From: Streptosporangium subroseum
GTDB lineage: Bacteria; Actinomycetota; Actinomycetes; Streptosporangiales; Streptosporangiaceae
Assembly: GCF_900188345.1 (NCBI RefSeq)
Contig: NZ_FZOD01000009.1
Span: 168,907-232,906, forward strand
DNA length: 64,000 nucleotides
Direction of reading: 5' to 3'
Below the pieces are notes generated by a model. That model was not told the DNA's origin. It made no database searches and was given only the letters and a program-made list of their open reading frames with translations. The position numbers and the translations under genes are program-made. Below, piece after piece: positions 32,844-41,704 of this stretch; within the stretch, counting starts at the first letter, position 1; each line of letters starts with the position of its first letter.

Positions 32844-34232
32844 TCACGACGTCGGCGTGGGCAGGGCGAGGTGGTCGCGGAGCGTCGTTCCCTCGTACGC
32901 GGTGCGGTAGGCGCCGCGCTCCTGCAGCTGCGGTACCAGCTTGTCGACGATGTCCTCCAGCGACGACGGGACCAGGTGCGGGGTGATGTTGAAACCGTCG
33001 ACCGCGCGGGTGCGGACGTAATGCACCCACTCGTCGGCGACCTGCGACGGTGTGCCCACGAACGAACGGTGCTGGGGTGTGACGCGGCGTACGAGCTGCA
33101 GGATCGACAGGTTCTCCGCCGCGGCCAGCTCGCGCCATTGGGCGATGAGCGCGAGCTTGCCGGTGCGCCGCTCGATCGGGATCGTGCCGCGTGACGGGTC
33201 GAGCTCCGCCTCGCCGGGCTCGATGTCGGGCAGCGGACCGTGCGGGTCGTAGGCGGACAGGTCGGCATCCCAGTACTGCTCGAGGAACGCGATCGCCCGC
33301 GGCGGCGAGATCTGCTCGTTTCGCACCCACTCCGCGCGTTCCCGGGCCTCCTCGGGCGTGTCGCCGAGGATCACCGAGGCGCCGGGCAGGATCCGCAGTG
33401 AGTCCGGCGAGCGGCCGTGGCGTGCCAGCCGGGCTCGCAGGTCGGCGGCGTAGGCGACGGCCTTGTCGTACTCGGTGTTGGCGGAGAACACGACGTCGGC
33501 GTGCCGCGCCGCGAGCTCGCGCCCGCCGCCCGAGTCGCCGGCCTGGAACAGCACCGGACGGCCCTGCCTGCTGGCCGGCACGGTGGCACGTGCGCGCAGC
33601 CGAACCAGGTCGGTGTCCCGCTCGACGTCACGGATCGCTCCGGGCCGCGCCCAGGACTTGGCCTCGCCCGATTCGGCGATGGCGTCCGGCTCCCAGGACG
33701 CCCACAGCGTTTTTGCGGCCTCGACGAACTGCGTGGCCCTTTCGTAGCGCCGCTCATGCGCGAGCCAGCCGCCGTGGCGGAAGTTGGCGCCGGTCCAGGC
33801 GTTGTCGGTGGTGACGATGTTCCAGCCGGCCCGCCCGTCGGAGAGCAGGTCGAGGCTGGCCAGGCGGCGCGCGAGGTCTGCCGGGAAGTTGTACGTGGTG
33901 TTCTGTGTGGCGACCAGCCCGATGCGTTCGGTGACGGCGGCGAGCGCGGACAGCTGCGTGATCGCGTCGGGACGTCCGGCGACGTCGAGGTCGTAGACGC
34001 GGCCGTGGTTCTCGCGTACGCGCAGGCCCTCGCCGAGGAAGAAGGCGTCGAAGAGCCCTCGCTCCAGCAGTTGCGCCAGCCGTACGAAGGTCTCGACGGC
34101 GACGTGCGGCGCGGTGGCCGGGCCGGTCCAGATGAGTTGCGGGCCGACTCCGGTGTAGAACACGCCGAGGTGCACCTGGGCGTTCGGGTCGTACGGGGCG
34201 CCGGTCGGGCCGGGCGATGTCGTGGTGGTCAT
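32844..34232 (-). CDS. LLM flavin-dependent monooxygenase, NtaA/SnaA/DszA type
   Basis: The 462-residue protein is of the two-component FMNH2-dependent monooxygenase type. Diagnostic stretches are 'LLERGLFDAFFLGEGL', 'RIGLVATQNTTYNFPADLAR' and 'RAGWNIVTTDNAWTGANF', followed by 'RHADVVFSANTEYDKAVAY'. ATG 34232 has GAGGTGA upstream. These enzymes use reduced flavin from a separate reductase to attack nitrilotriacetate, sulphur heterocycles, alkylsulphonates or amines. No reductase gene is in the window. It lies 12 bases after a second LLM gene, so the two are one operon. Confidence 0.88.
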   Translation of the reverse strand: MTTTTSPGPTGAPYDPNAQVHLGVFYTGVGPQLIWTGPATAPHVAVETFVRLAQLLERGLFDAFFLGEGLRVRENHGRVYDLDVAGRPDAITQLSALAAVTERIGLVATQNTTYNFPADLARRLASLDLLSDGRAGWNIVTTDNAWTGANFRHGGWLAHERRYERATQFVEAAKTLWASWEPDAIAESGEAKSWARPGAIRDVERDTDLVRLRARATVPASRQGRPVLFQAGDSGGGRELAARHADVVFSANTEYDKAVAYAADLRARLARHGRSPDSLRILPGASVILGDTPEEARERAEWVRNEQISPPRAIAFLEQYWDADLSAYDPHGPLPDIEPGEAELDPSRGTIPIERRTGKLALIAQWRELAAAENLSILQLVRRVTPQHRSFVGTPSQVADEWVHYVRTRAVDGFNITPHLVPSSLEDIVDKLVPQLQERGAYRTAYEGTTLRDHLALPTPTS

Positions 34233-34244
34233 GGTCGTGTCACC

Positions 34245-35345
34245 TCACGCGGTCGTGCTCGCCGGGGCGGCGAAGCGATTGGCGGGGCGGGACAGGCCCA
34301 GCGTCGAATGCAGCGTGGCGCCGGGCTCGGGCTCTCGGTACAGCCCGTCCGCCGCGAGCGCCGGCAGCACCTGCCCGGCGAGCACCGGCAGGTCGGCGGC
34401 GAGCACCGCCGGGTGCAGGCGCACCCCGTCGACGACCGGCGCCAGTGACCGGAGCAGTTCCACGAGCCCGCGCGCCGGCCCGACGTATCGCAGCCGTCCC
34501 GAGTCCGGCCACGGCGTGGCCGCGTCCAGGGCGGCGAGCCGCCGCGCCCCGGGTTCGCCGGCGTCGAGGACCACCTCGACCTCGGCGAAGGCGAGTGCCG
34601 CGCCGGAGTTCCTGGCCCTCTCCGCCCGCCGGGCGAGCGCGTCGGGATCGGGTTCGCCGATGAGCACGATGTCGGCGCGAGCGTCGATCTCCAGTTCGGC
34701 CGGGGCGAGCACGACGACCTGCCCCTGCGGTGGGCGCGGGGTGATGAGCGGTCCGGTGACCGAGAAGGTGGCCCCGGTGAAGTTCACGTGGTGAACGCGG
34801 TCGGGGTCGAGATAGCGGCCGGAGGCGACGTCCTTGATCACCGCGTCGTCCTGCCACGAGTCCCACAGCCGGCGCGCGACGTCGACGACGTCGGCGGTTT
34901 CGCGCCGCGCGGCATCGTCGGTCAGCGCGCTCGCCCCGATCGTCGCGAGATCGTCGATGTCGTGCGCCGCGCCGACCACCCAGCCCGCGCGGCCCCGGCT
35001 GGCATGATCGAGGCTCGCCAGCTGGGTGGCGAGGTGGAACGGCTCGGTCGTGGTCACGTGCAGTGTGGGCGCCAGCCCGATCCGATCGGTCAGCGGCGCG
35101 GCGAACGCGGCACGGGTGCCGGCCTCCAGCCGCCCGGCGGGATCCAGCCCACGGCTCGGCGGCACCGGTGCGTCGGCGAAGGTCGCCAGCGTGAAGCCCG
35201 CGGCCTCCGCCGCGCCGACGGCACCGCGCAACGCGGTGGCGGTCAAGACATCCCCGGGCCTACGGCCGGTATGGCGCCAGGCGGCCGGATGGGCGCCATC
35301 CCCGTCCAGGTCGACGGCGAGTAACAGGGTGCGGTGGTCACTCAT
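34245..35345 (-). CDS. Second LLM-class monooxygenase-like protein
   Basis: ATG 35345 with GGGGAGGG upstream gives 366 residues. The barrel pattern is present ('GLAPTLHVTTTEPFHLATQL', 'GRAGWVVGAAHDIDD'), and 'RRLWDSWQDDAVIKDVASGR' is the family segment near the flavin. The middle is shorter than in full-length NtaA-type enzymes, and parts of the canonical flavin contacts look eroded. It may be an accessory or divergent paralogue of its operon partner. An AT-rich promoter region with a TTCCTAC motif lies upstream (35408-35440). Confidence 0.75.
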   Translation of the reverse strand: MSDHRTLLLAVDLDGDGAHPAAWRHTGRRPGDVLTATALRGAVGAAEAAGFTLATFADAPVPPSRGLDPAGRLEAGTRAAFAAPLTDRIGLAPTLHVTTTEPFHLATQLASLDHASRGRAGWVVGAAHDIDDLATIGASALTDDAARRETADVVDVARRLWDSWQDDAVIKDVASGRYLDPDRVHHVNFTGATFSVTGPLITPRPPQGQVVVLAPAELEIDARADIVLIGEPDPDALARRAERARNSGAALAFAEVEVVLDAGEPGARRLAALDAATPWPDSGRLRYVGPARGLVELLRSLAPVVDGVRLHPAVLAADLPVLAGQVLPALAADGLYREPEPGATLHSTLGLSRPANRFAAPASTTA

Positions 35346-35407
35346 CGGTCGGCCCTCCCCTCTCTCGTACGGCACGGCCCCGAAGACATGTCGGGGCAAT
35401 TACCTTC

Positions 35408-35440
35408 ATTATTGGTAGGAATACTATAAAAAGCCAATCT
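35408..35440 (-). promoter_or_regulatory. AT-rich promoter region of the LLM operon
   Basis: This short region (about 45% GC or less in a ~70% GC setting) lies 60-95 bases before the LLM start. On the coding strand it contains TATAGTATTCCTACCAATAA. TTCCTAC also occurs, in the same orientation, upstream of the small gene at 37160; a related TTCTACC lies upstream of the amine oxidase at 31398. A shared regulator is possible. Confidence 0.4.
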
Positions 35441-35449
35441 ATTCCCGCC

Positions 35450-36907
35450 TCACGCGCCGGAACCCTTGCCCGCGGATGTCTTCGCCACGGTCCGGATGCC
35501 GGGAGATGGACGACCCGGCCGTCCGTGCGTCCCCAGGAGCGAGACGAGCAGCGCGAAGGCGGCGACGCCTGCGCAGGTGAGGACCGCGTTCCAGTAGGCC
35601 AGGCGGTATCCGGACGCGCCCGCGGAGGAGCCGTGCAAGTAGATTCCCGACACCGCCGAGATGCAGACCGCGGCCGCGATGCGCTGGGACATCTGCAGGA
35701 TGCTCCCCGCCACCCCGGCGGCCTCCGCGGGCGCGTGCTGGAGGACCGCCGCCTGGAGAGGGGAGATGACGAGTCCCGAGGCGGCGCTCGCGCACATGCC
35801 GCACAGCGCCAGCAGGACGGGCAGGTGGGATCGCGAGGCCAGCAGGCCGACCAGGCCGCTCGCCAGCATGAAGCCCGCCGACAGCGCGAGCCCCACCGAG
35901 ACGGCGTACCGGCCGAACCGGCGCGCCGCGCGCCAGGCCAGCGCGGAACTGACCACCATCGACAGCGCCGAGGGCAGTGTGACGGCGGCGGCCGCGAGGG
36001 CTGACAGCCCGAGACCCTCCTGCAGAAACATGACCAGGACCAGCGAGAACGCCAGCCCGGAGCCGAAGTACCCCATCGCCACCACCGTGCCCGCCGCGAA
36101 CGGAGCCGACCGTGCCAGCGCCGGAGGCACCAGTGGGCGGCGTCCTGATCGCGCGTAGTGGTGCTGCCACAGGAAGAACGACACGGCCAAGGCACCCACG
36201 ACGGGAAGCCAGAGGAGTCCGGCCGTACCGGTCGAGGGCTGGACGAACGGCAGCATCAGTGACAAGGTCAGGCCGCCCATCAGCAGCAGCCCCACCACGT
36301 CAAGGTCGGGAGAGCCGGCCCGGGCTCGCGCGGGAGGCAGGTGGCGCGCAGCGAGGGCCAGCGTGACCATGCCGCACGGCACGGCGAGGAGGAGGATGAG
36401 CCGCCATCCGGCGTCGGGGCCGGCGGCCGCGATGACGGCGCCGCCCAGCGGCGGTCCGAGCCCGCCCGCCACACCGCCCGTCATCGCGTACAGGCCGAGT
36501 GCCCGCGTCCTGGCGTGTCCGGTGAACGTGTCCTGCATCGTGCCGATCATCTGGGAGTTGACCAGACCGCCGCCGAGCCCCTGGAGCAGTCGCGCCGCGA
36601 CGAGCGCCCAAGGATGAGGGGATGATCCGGCCAGCGCGGCACCCACGGTGAAGATCGTCATTCCTGCGAGGAAGAACGGTTTGCGGCCCCGGACATCGCC
36701 GAGCCGGCCGCCGGGAATGAGAGCGAGGCCGAAGGCCAGGGAGTATCCGGCCACCATCCACTGCACCTGGGTGGTATCCGCGTGCAAAGAACCGCGCAAC
36801 GCCGGTATGGCGACGTTCAGAACGGAGTTGTCGAGCAGCGTGGTGAACCCACCGAGCGCACAGACCACAAGCACGCGGCGCCCAGCGGCATCGAAACCAG
36901 TGGTCAC
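35450..36907 (-). CDS. MFS multidrug transporter (DHA2, 14-TM type)
   Basis: The 485-residue membrane protein starts at GTG 36907 with GAAGGAGG upstream. It has about 14 hydrophobic segments, the motif A 'GGRLGDVRGRKPFFLAG' after TM2, 'LLDNSVLNVAIPAL' in TM1 and the antiporter motif C-like 'AMTGGVAGGLGPPLGGAVIA' in TM5. Such QacA/EmrB-like proteins export drugs or metabolites by proton antiport. It sits between the small gene at 37160 and the LLM operon, all on the minus strand with ~100-base gaps, suggesting export linked to that metabolism or to an unrelated resistance role. Confidence 0.88.
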   Translation of the reverse strand: MTTGFDAAGRRVLVVCALGGFTTLLDNSVLNVAIPALRGSLHADTTQVQWMVAGYSLAFGLALIPGGRLGDVRGRKPFFLAGMTIFTVGAALAGSSPHPWALVAARLLQGLGGGLVNSQMIGTMQDTFTGHARTRALGLYAMTGGVAGGLGPPLGGAVIAAAGPDAGWRLILLLAVPCGMVTLALAARHLPPARARAGSPDLDVVGLLLMGGLTLSLMLPFVQPSTGTAGLLWLPVVGALAVSFFLWQHHYARSGRRPLVPPALARSAPFAAGTVVAMGYFGSGLAFSLVLVMFLQEGLGLSALAAAAVTLPSALSMVVSSALAWRAARRFGRYAVSVGLALSAGFMLASGLVGLLASRSHLPVLLALCGMCASAASGLVISPLQAAVLQHAPAEAAGVAGSILQMSQRIAAAVCISAVSGIYLHGSSAGASGYRLAYWNAVLTCAGVAAFALLVSLLGTHGRPGRPSPGIRTVAKTSAGKGSGA

Positions 36908-37004
36908 GAGCCCTCCTTCGGAGGCCTCGTGGTTAGGGCACCGTGCTTGTCGGTTTCCTCGCCTCGCCCGGTCCGAGGGCGGCTCCAGGCGCCGGTGGGG
37001 GTCG

Positions 37005-37160
37005 TCAGTACTTCCACGGGTGCTCTTCGACGGTGTCCTCCAGGATCGGTCGGCGGCCCATGCGATCTCCTGAATCAGCCCAGGCGATGGTGGCGCCGAC
37101 GACCCCCCACTCGCTCGGCTCGGCCGCGCGCTCAGGTGACTTCACCGGGTGATCGGCCAT
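37005..37160 (-). CDS. Small protein gene, 51 aa
   Basis: A 51-codon frame from ATG 37160 has GGAGGGC six bases upstream. It encodes MADHPVKSPERAAEPSEWGV, then 'VGATIAWADSGDRMGRRPIL' and the end EDTVEEHPWKY. The strong ribosome-binding site, balanced composition, and an AT-rich promoter with a TTTCC/GGAAA inverted repeat upstream all support expression. It precedes the MFS gene by 97 bases. There is no membrane segment, and no family is recognised. Confidence 0.55.
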   Translation of the reverse strand: MADHPVKSPERAAEPSEWGVVGATIAWADSGDRMGRRPILEDTVEEHPWKY

Positions 37161-37185
37161 GTGACGCCCTCCATAATTCCCTGTA

Positions 37186-37199
37186 TTTCCAGTAGGAAA
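37186..37199. promoter_or_regulatory. Inverted repeat upstream of the 51-aa gene
   Basis: TTTCC (37186-37190) and GGAAA (37195-37199) flank AGTA within a conspicuously AT-rich stretch (37170-37215), 26-39 bases before the small gene. It is a candidate operator; the related TTCTACCGGAAA at 31398-31409 precedes the amine oxidase gene. Confidence 0.4.
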
Positions 37200-37215
37200 A
37201 CGTAGTATTTATTCG

Positions 37216-37594
37216 CCCGTTAGGCAATGCGCCGATCACCCGTGCCAACGGCTCGGCCACGCGCGCTCCTGCGGCTCGCGGTAGCGTCGGAATCAGTCTC
37301 TCTGAGCGGCGACGTCGCTTCCGGTCCCGATGATCGTGCGCGAAGACGGAGGTGATCACGGTGCGTCCGGTCTCATGACAGCCCCAGCCCGGGGCGTCAC
37401 GGAGCCGAAAGGTGACCGTATGAGCAAGACCCGGCCCCGGTGGGTGCGGATGGCCGACGAGCCGATGGCGACCTGCCCGCCCGCACATGATCATCGGTCC
37501 GGGCCGTGCACGCCGTCGGACGAGATCACCGCCGGCGGCGCGTCTCTGAGCCGCCCCCGGGCGCGGGAATGGTCGGATCCTCGCCGGCGAGGAC
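37216..37594. other. Intergenic region without a supported gene
   Basis: Between the promoter region of the 51-aa gene and the 3' end of the lacI gene, both strands carry only short Arg-rich frames. One plus-strand frame from ATG 37420, with AAAGG upstream, could be a 73-codon gene but overlaps the lacI end and has no recognisable feature. Confidence 0.4.
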
Positions 37595-38671
37595 CTAGAG
37601 CCGGCGGGGAGGGGCGGTGGACTTCCGGTTCACGAGTGTGAGCGGCAGCAGGATGGACCGGGCCGATCGGCTCGGGGCTCGCAGTCGCTCCAGGAGCAGG
37701 TGCGCGGCCTCGGCCCCGACCTCGTAGTGGGGGATGCGCACCGTCGTGAGCGGAGGGCTCAGCTTGTCGACGAAGGGCATGTCGTTGAAACCGACGACGG
37801 AGACGTCGTCCGGGCACGACAGCCCACGCTCCGCCAGGGCGTCGTAGCACCCGAGCGCGAGAAGGTCGTTGCCCGCCAGGACGGCGGTGAACTCGACCCC
37901 GTCGTCGAGGAGCTCGGTGACCGCCTTCGCGCCCGCGGTCTCGGCCCACGCGGAGCAGAGCTTCAGGCGCGACGGGGAGTTCTCCAGGCCGTGGTCCTCC
38001 AGCGCCTGCCGAAAGGCGCGCAGGCGGTTCACCCCGGTGGAGAGGTCCTGGGGGCCGGCGAGATGGACGATCTTGCGGTGGCCGAGGTCGACGAGATGGC
38101 GCATCGCCATCGCGACCCCGCCGGCGTCGTCGCCCGTCACCGAGGGGATGTCCGACATCGCGAGCCTGCGGTTCACCAGGACGGTGGGGGTCCCGATCGC
38201 CGCCAGCCGCTCCAGGAGCGGGTGATGGAGGCGTGCCGTCGCGAAGACGAAGCCCTCGACGCTCCGGTTCTGGAGGGACTCGACGGCGGCCGTCTCGCGG
38301 GCGGGGTCGTTGTCGGTGTTGACGATCCAGGCGTTGTAACCGACGCCGCCGAGCACGTCCTCGACGCCCCTGACGATCGGCGGGAACAGCGGGTTGGTGA
38401 GGTCGGGGATGACCAGGCCGATGCTTGAGGAACGCGCCGTCTTGAGGCTGCGGGCGATGGGGTTCGGCTGGTAGCCGAGGGAGTCCGCGACGCGGTGCAC
38501 CCGCTGTGCCGTCTCGTCGTTGACCAGGTGGCGCGTCTCGGGATTCAGCGCACGGGAGGCCGTCGCCGGGTGGACGCCCGCCTCGTTGGCCACGTCCTTG
38601 AGTGTCGGCCGCCGCACTGCGGACCCGGCGTGGACGCCGGGCTCCGTGGCGGGGGGCGGGGGAGGCGTCAC
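37595..38671 (-). CDS. LacI family transcriptional regulator
   Basis: GTG 38671 overlaps the stop of the binding-protein-like gene (GTGA), giving 358 residues. After a Pro-rich start, the helix-turn-helix reads PTLKDVANEAGVHPATASRA at about residues 22-41. It is followed by the hinge 'SLGYQPNPIARSLKTARS', the minor-groove-binding helix that inserts at a central CpG. The remainder is a periplasmic-binding-protein-like effector domain (IGLVIPDLTNPLFPPIVRG). Four GCAA..CG..TTGC palindromes at 39611, 39841, 53859 and 54989 are its likely operators, so it would control its own operon, the ABC transporter and the catabolic genes at 52.6-59.5 kb. Confidence 0.92.
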   Translation of the reverse strand: MTPPPPPATEPGVHAGSAVRRPTLKDVANEAGVHPATASRALNPETRHLVNDETAQRVHRVADSLGYQPNPIARSLKTARSSSIGLVIPDLTNPLFPPIVRGVEDVLGGVGYNAWIVNTDNDPARETAAVESLQNRSVEGFVFATARLHHPLLERLAAIGTPTVLVNRRLAMSDIPSVTGDDAGGVAMAMRHLVDLGHRKIVHLAGPQDLSTGVNRLRAFRQALEDHGLENSPSRLKLCSAWAETAGAKAVTELLDDGVEFTAVLAGNDLLALGCYDALAERGLSCPDDVSVVGFNDMPFVDKLSPPLTTVRIPHYEVGAEAAHLLLERLRAPSRSARSILLPLTLVNRKSTAPPRRL

Positions 38672-39582
38672 GGCGCGGCTCCGGGCAGGAAGCGCTCGTC
38701 CAGGAGCCCGGTGTCGTGGCGCAGGGCGTCGGCGAGGCCGGCCGAGCCGGCATGGTGGCGCGTCCGCAGCGTCACCAGCGTGTCGAGCGACTCCCGATCC
38801 ACGCGACCGTCGGCGACGAGCCCCTCGTCGGGGTCGGCGAGCAGCTCGACGTACCGCTGGACGTCGTCGTCGCCCAGCCCCATGAGCCGCGCGGTGACCG
38901 ATGACGCGCACTCGCGGAACTGCCCGGAGGCCAGCCGGCCCGAGGTGTCAACGATCACGCCGACCAGCGCCGCGAGCCACTCCTCCTGCCGCTCCGCCGT
39001 GCTCGCCAGGACCGTCCCGACGTACGGGCCGATCTCCTTGGCCCGTGAGAGCCTGTGGCAGCCGGCCCGCTCGGCGCGGAGGTCGTTTCCCGCGTTGAGA
39101 ACGGTCACCGCACACCGGCCCCCGGCCAGCGCCTCGGCGCGCCGGGGGGTCGACCCGAGCGCGGCGACCTCGCAGTCGATCCCCGCCTTGATGCCCCGCC
39201 GCGCGAGCAGCTCGTAGGCGACGAAGGCGAAACCCGAGGTGGGGACGTCGACGCCGAGGACGCCCCCGCGCAGCGAGTCGAGGTCCTCCACTCCCGGGGC
39301 GGTGAACAGCGACAGCCCGAGCCCGCGGTCCACGGCGGCGAGGATCCGCAGGTCGCTGGTGTGCCCGAGGGGGTTGTCCGCGACGAACCGGTAGGCTAGG
39401 ACGTTGTCCGGGCTGGTGATGACCGCGTCGAGCTCGCCGGCGAGCAACGCGGCGAACTGCTCGGGGGAGTTGCGTGCGGGCACCTGGGTGATCGTGAGCC
39501 CGGCGGCGTCGAGTGCTCCGGTCGCCGCGGCGACGCCGAGCACCACGGACGGGCTGAACGTGCCGATCCGCAACGTACGCAT
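38668..39582 (-). CDS. Signal-less substrate-binding-like (NMT1/SsuA-type) protein
   Basis: ATG 39582 follows AGGAGGTGG, giving 304 residues that begin directly with the binding-protein fold: MRTLRIGTFSPSVVLGVAAA, 'EQFAALLAGELDAVITSPDN', 'GGVLGVDVPTSGFAFVAYEL' and 'VTVLNAGNDL'. Periplasmic binding proteins of the NMT1/THI5-SsuA type have a secretion signal or lipobox; none is present here, so the protein should stay in the cytoplasm. It is translationally coupled to lacI and has a LacI operator in its promoter. A role as a cytosolic ligand sensor, carrier or catabolic enzyme in the same regulon is inferred. Confidence 0.72.
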   Translation of the reverse strand: MRTLRIGTFSPSVVLGVAAATGALDAAGLTITQVPARNSPEQFAALLAGELDAVITSPDNVLAYRFVADNPLGHTSDLRILAAVDRGLGLSLFTAPGVEDLDSLRGGVLGVDVPTSGFAFVAYELLARRGIKAGIDCEVAALGSTPRRAEALAGGRCAVTVLNAGNDLRAERAGCHRLSRAKEIGPYVGTVLASTAERQEEWLAALVGVIVDTSGRLASGQFRECASSVTARLMGLGDDDVQRYVELLADPDEGLVADGRVDRESLDTLVTLRTRHHAGSAGLADALRHDTGLLDERFLPGAAP

Positions 39583-39610
39583 GGTTCCACCTCCTCGATA
39601 ACAGGGTATA

Positions 39611-39622
39611 GCAAACGATTGC
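39611..39622. promoter_or_regulatory. LacI-type operator before the binding-protein/lacI operon
   Basis: GCAAACGATTGC, a near palindrome with a central CG, lies 29 bases upstream of the start at 39582, between AT-rich promoter sequences. The identical 12-mer recurs at 39841. Confidence 0.75.
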
Positions 39623-39808
39623 TGCTCAATGAGGATACGAGTCGCCGAGCTTGAAAGACGGGAGTCGCGGCGTTTCGAAGATCCGGCCGCTCCGGGCGAT
39701 GTTACCAAGTATCACCTCGGGGGCGTGAGCGATCACCCCTCCGTCAGGTGGTCGTCGGCGGTCGGGATCCGGCCGCATCGGGCGGCGAAGCCGTCGAGTG
39801 CGAAGTTA

Positions 39809-39852
39809 TTGACGCCATCGTCATCATTCGATAACGTGCCGCAAACGATTGC
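39809..39852 (+). promoter_or_regulatory. Promoter with a LacI-type operator before the ABC transporter operon
   Basis: TTGACG (39809-39814) and GATAAC (39830-39835) are placed as -35 and -10 elements. The operator GCAAACGATTGC occupies 39841-39852, near the expected transcription start, a classic position for repression. Sequence 39623-39808 between the two divergent operons carries no gene. Confidence 0.65.
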
Positions 39853-39925
39853 AGTGTGAATCGCGTCACAGCCGTTCGCGCCGGCACACACCAAGCGCCG
39901 CGCACTGGTTGGGCAAGGAGCTGAA

Positions 39926-40816
39926 ATGGTGCACGTCGGGTCTCATCAAACCGATCATCCGGCCAAGGAGCGCGCGAGTACCGTCGGATCCACGCTGATC
40001 GAGGCGGTCGAGGTCAGTGCGGGATATGACAACCGGCGCGAGCGCACCCGGCTGATCGCGCTGCGCGACATCTCCCTCACCGTGACGCAGGGCGAGTTCC
40101 TGGCCATCGTCGGCCCGTCCGGGTGCGGCAAGACAACCTTGATCAACATGATTGCCGGGTTTGTGAAACCCCTCTCCGGAGTGGTCAGGGTGCGGGGCGC
40201 GGAGGTCAACGGCCCCGGAGCCGATCGCGCGATGGTGTTCCAGGACTACGCGCTGCTGCCCTGGCGGACCGTTGAGCGCAACGTGGAGTTCGCGATCGAG
40301 AACCGGCGGGGATACGTCCCGAAGGCCGAACGCCGGCGCCGGATCGCCGACGCCCTGGGGCTGGTGGGACTGGTCGGTTTTGAAAAGTCCTATCCGCATG
40401 AGCTCTCCGGAGGCATGCGTCAGCGGGTCGGCATCGCCAGGGCGCTGGTCGGCGAGCCCGAGATCCTGCTGATGGACGAGCCGTTCGGCGCCGTCGACGC
40501 GATGACGCGAGAGGCCATGCAGGCCGAGCTGGAGAAGATCATCGCCGAGACCCGGCAGACGGTCGTGTTCATCACCCACTCGATCGACGAGGCCATCACC
40601 CTCGGCGACCGCATCGTCGTGGTGTCCAACCGTCCGGGAACGATCCGGGAGATCATCGACGTCGACCTGCCGCGCCCCCGGTTCGACGAGCGCAACGACG
40701 TCAAGCGGTCGGCCAGGTTCGGTGAGATCCGCAGTCACCTCTGGGCACTTCTCTCGGACGAGGCGCTCGGCGCCAAGTCGGGATCCGTCACGCAGCAGGA
40801 AGGTGAGACCCGATGA
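39926..40816 (+). CDS. ABC transporter ATP-binding protein (SsuB/TauB type)
   Basis: A 296-residue ATPase starts at ATG 39926 after AAGGAG. Walker [10 protein letters not shown] is at 63-71, the Q-loop at '[10 protein letters not shown]', the signature LSGGMRQR at 160-167 and Walker B LLMDEP at 181-186, then the D-loop and switch His 'ITHS'. It belongs to the nitrate/sulphonate/taurine/HMP-type importers and energises uptake with the permease and lipoprotein that follow. The ATGA overlap with the permease gene ensures coupling. A LacI operator in the promoter suggests induction by the imported compound or its product. The substrate is unknown. Confidence 0.93.
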   Translation: MVHVGSHQTDHPAKERASTVGSTLIEAVEVSAGYDNRRERTRLIALRDISLTVTQGEFLAIVGPSGCGKTTLINMIAGFVKPLSGVVRVRGAEVNGPGADRAMVFQDYALLPWRTVERNVEFAIENRRGYVPKAERRRRIADALGLVGLVGFEKSYPHELSGGMRQRVGIARALVGEPEILLMDEPFGAVDAMTREAMQAELEKIIAETRQTVVFITHSIDEAITLGDRIVVVSNRPGTIREIIDVDLPRPRFDERNDVKRSARFGEIRSHLWALLSDEALGAKSGSVTQQEGETR

Positions 40817-41652
40817 CGCACGTCGTGCCGGCCGATCAGAGCACGCAGCGGGCCGCGCAGACCGAGACGATCACTGTCAGCAGGTACGCACCGTTCAGAA
40901 GCACGGCGATCACCATCGTCAATCTCGCGGTGTTCTTCCTGATCTGGGAGCTCATCGCGCGCGCCGAGCTGATCAACGCGCTGTTCTTCCCCAAGGCGTC
41001 GGCCATGTTCGCCGCCATCTACAACGGCTTCGCCGACGGGACGATCTGGCCCGAACTGTCGCACAGCGTCTCGAACTTCATGATCGGGCTGGTCATCTCC
41101 ATCGTCATCGGGATCCCCGTCGGCCTTCTGATGGGCGCGAGCAGGATCGCGGACCTCATCCTGAGCCCCTACGTCTGGGCGATGGCGTCACTGCCCCGAG
41201 TCGCCCTGATCCCGTTGCTGATCCTCATCATGGGGTTCGACAACTCGATGCAGCTGACCATCATCGTCCTCTCGGCCGTCTTCCCGATCATGGTCAACTG
41301 CATGGCGGGCGTGAAGACCGTGGACCCCTCGCTGTTACGGGCCGGACGGGTGTTCGGAACCAGTCGCCTGCAGACGTACTCCAAGATCATCCTTCCGTTC
41401 ACCCTGCCGTTCGTGATCGCGGGGGTGAACCAGGGAATCGCTCGCGGCCTCGTCGGGATGCTGATCGGCGAGCTTCTCGGCGGAGGCGGCAACGGCCTCG
41501 GCTTCCTGCTCGATCGGGCCGGCGACCAGTTCGACGCGCCGATGCTGTACGCGGTCCTGATCCTTCTCGCCATCATGTCCGTGGGCCTCATCCAGTCCAT
41601 GCGCTGGCTGGAGCAACGCGCCGCGCCGTGGAGAGACACCGCACGCACATAG
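40813..41652 (+). CDS. ABC transporter permease (SsuC/TauC type)
   Basis: The 279-residue integral membrane protein has about six helices after a ~35-residue cytoplasmic N-terminus. The BPD_transp_1 coupling region is seen as '[22 protein letters not shown]', corresponding to the EAA loop contacting the ATPase, followed by '[19 protein letters not shown]'. ATG 40813 overlaps the ATPase stop. It works as a homodimer with the ATPase and the lipoprotein binding component encoded next. Confidence 0.92.
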   Translation: MTHVVPADQSTQRAAQTETITVSRYAPFRSTAITIVNLAVFFLIWELIARAELINALFFPKASAMFAAIYNGFADGTIWPELSHSVSNFMIGLVISIVIGIPVGLLMGASRIADLILSPYVWAMASLPRVALIPLLILIMGFDNSMQLTIIVLSAVFPIMVNCMAGVKTVDPSLLRAGRVFGTSRLQTYSKIILPFTLPFVIAGVNQGIARGLVGMLIGELLGGGGNGLGFLLDRAGDQFDAPMLYAVLILLAIMSVGLIQSMRWLEQRAAPWRDTART

Positions 41653-41704
41653 CGATGTAACCCCCTGACCCAGACCTCGCATCGGCAGAGCAGGAGTCAA
41701 GCGA

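Noticed and set aside
37420..37641. Small plus-strand gene of 73 codons
   Set aside because: A moderate ribosome-binding site exists, but the frame overlaps the lacI 3' end, is Arg/Pro-rich and has no recognisable feature.
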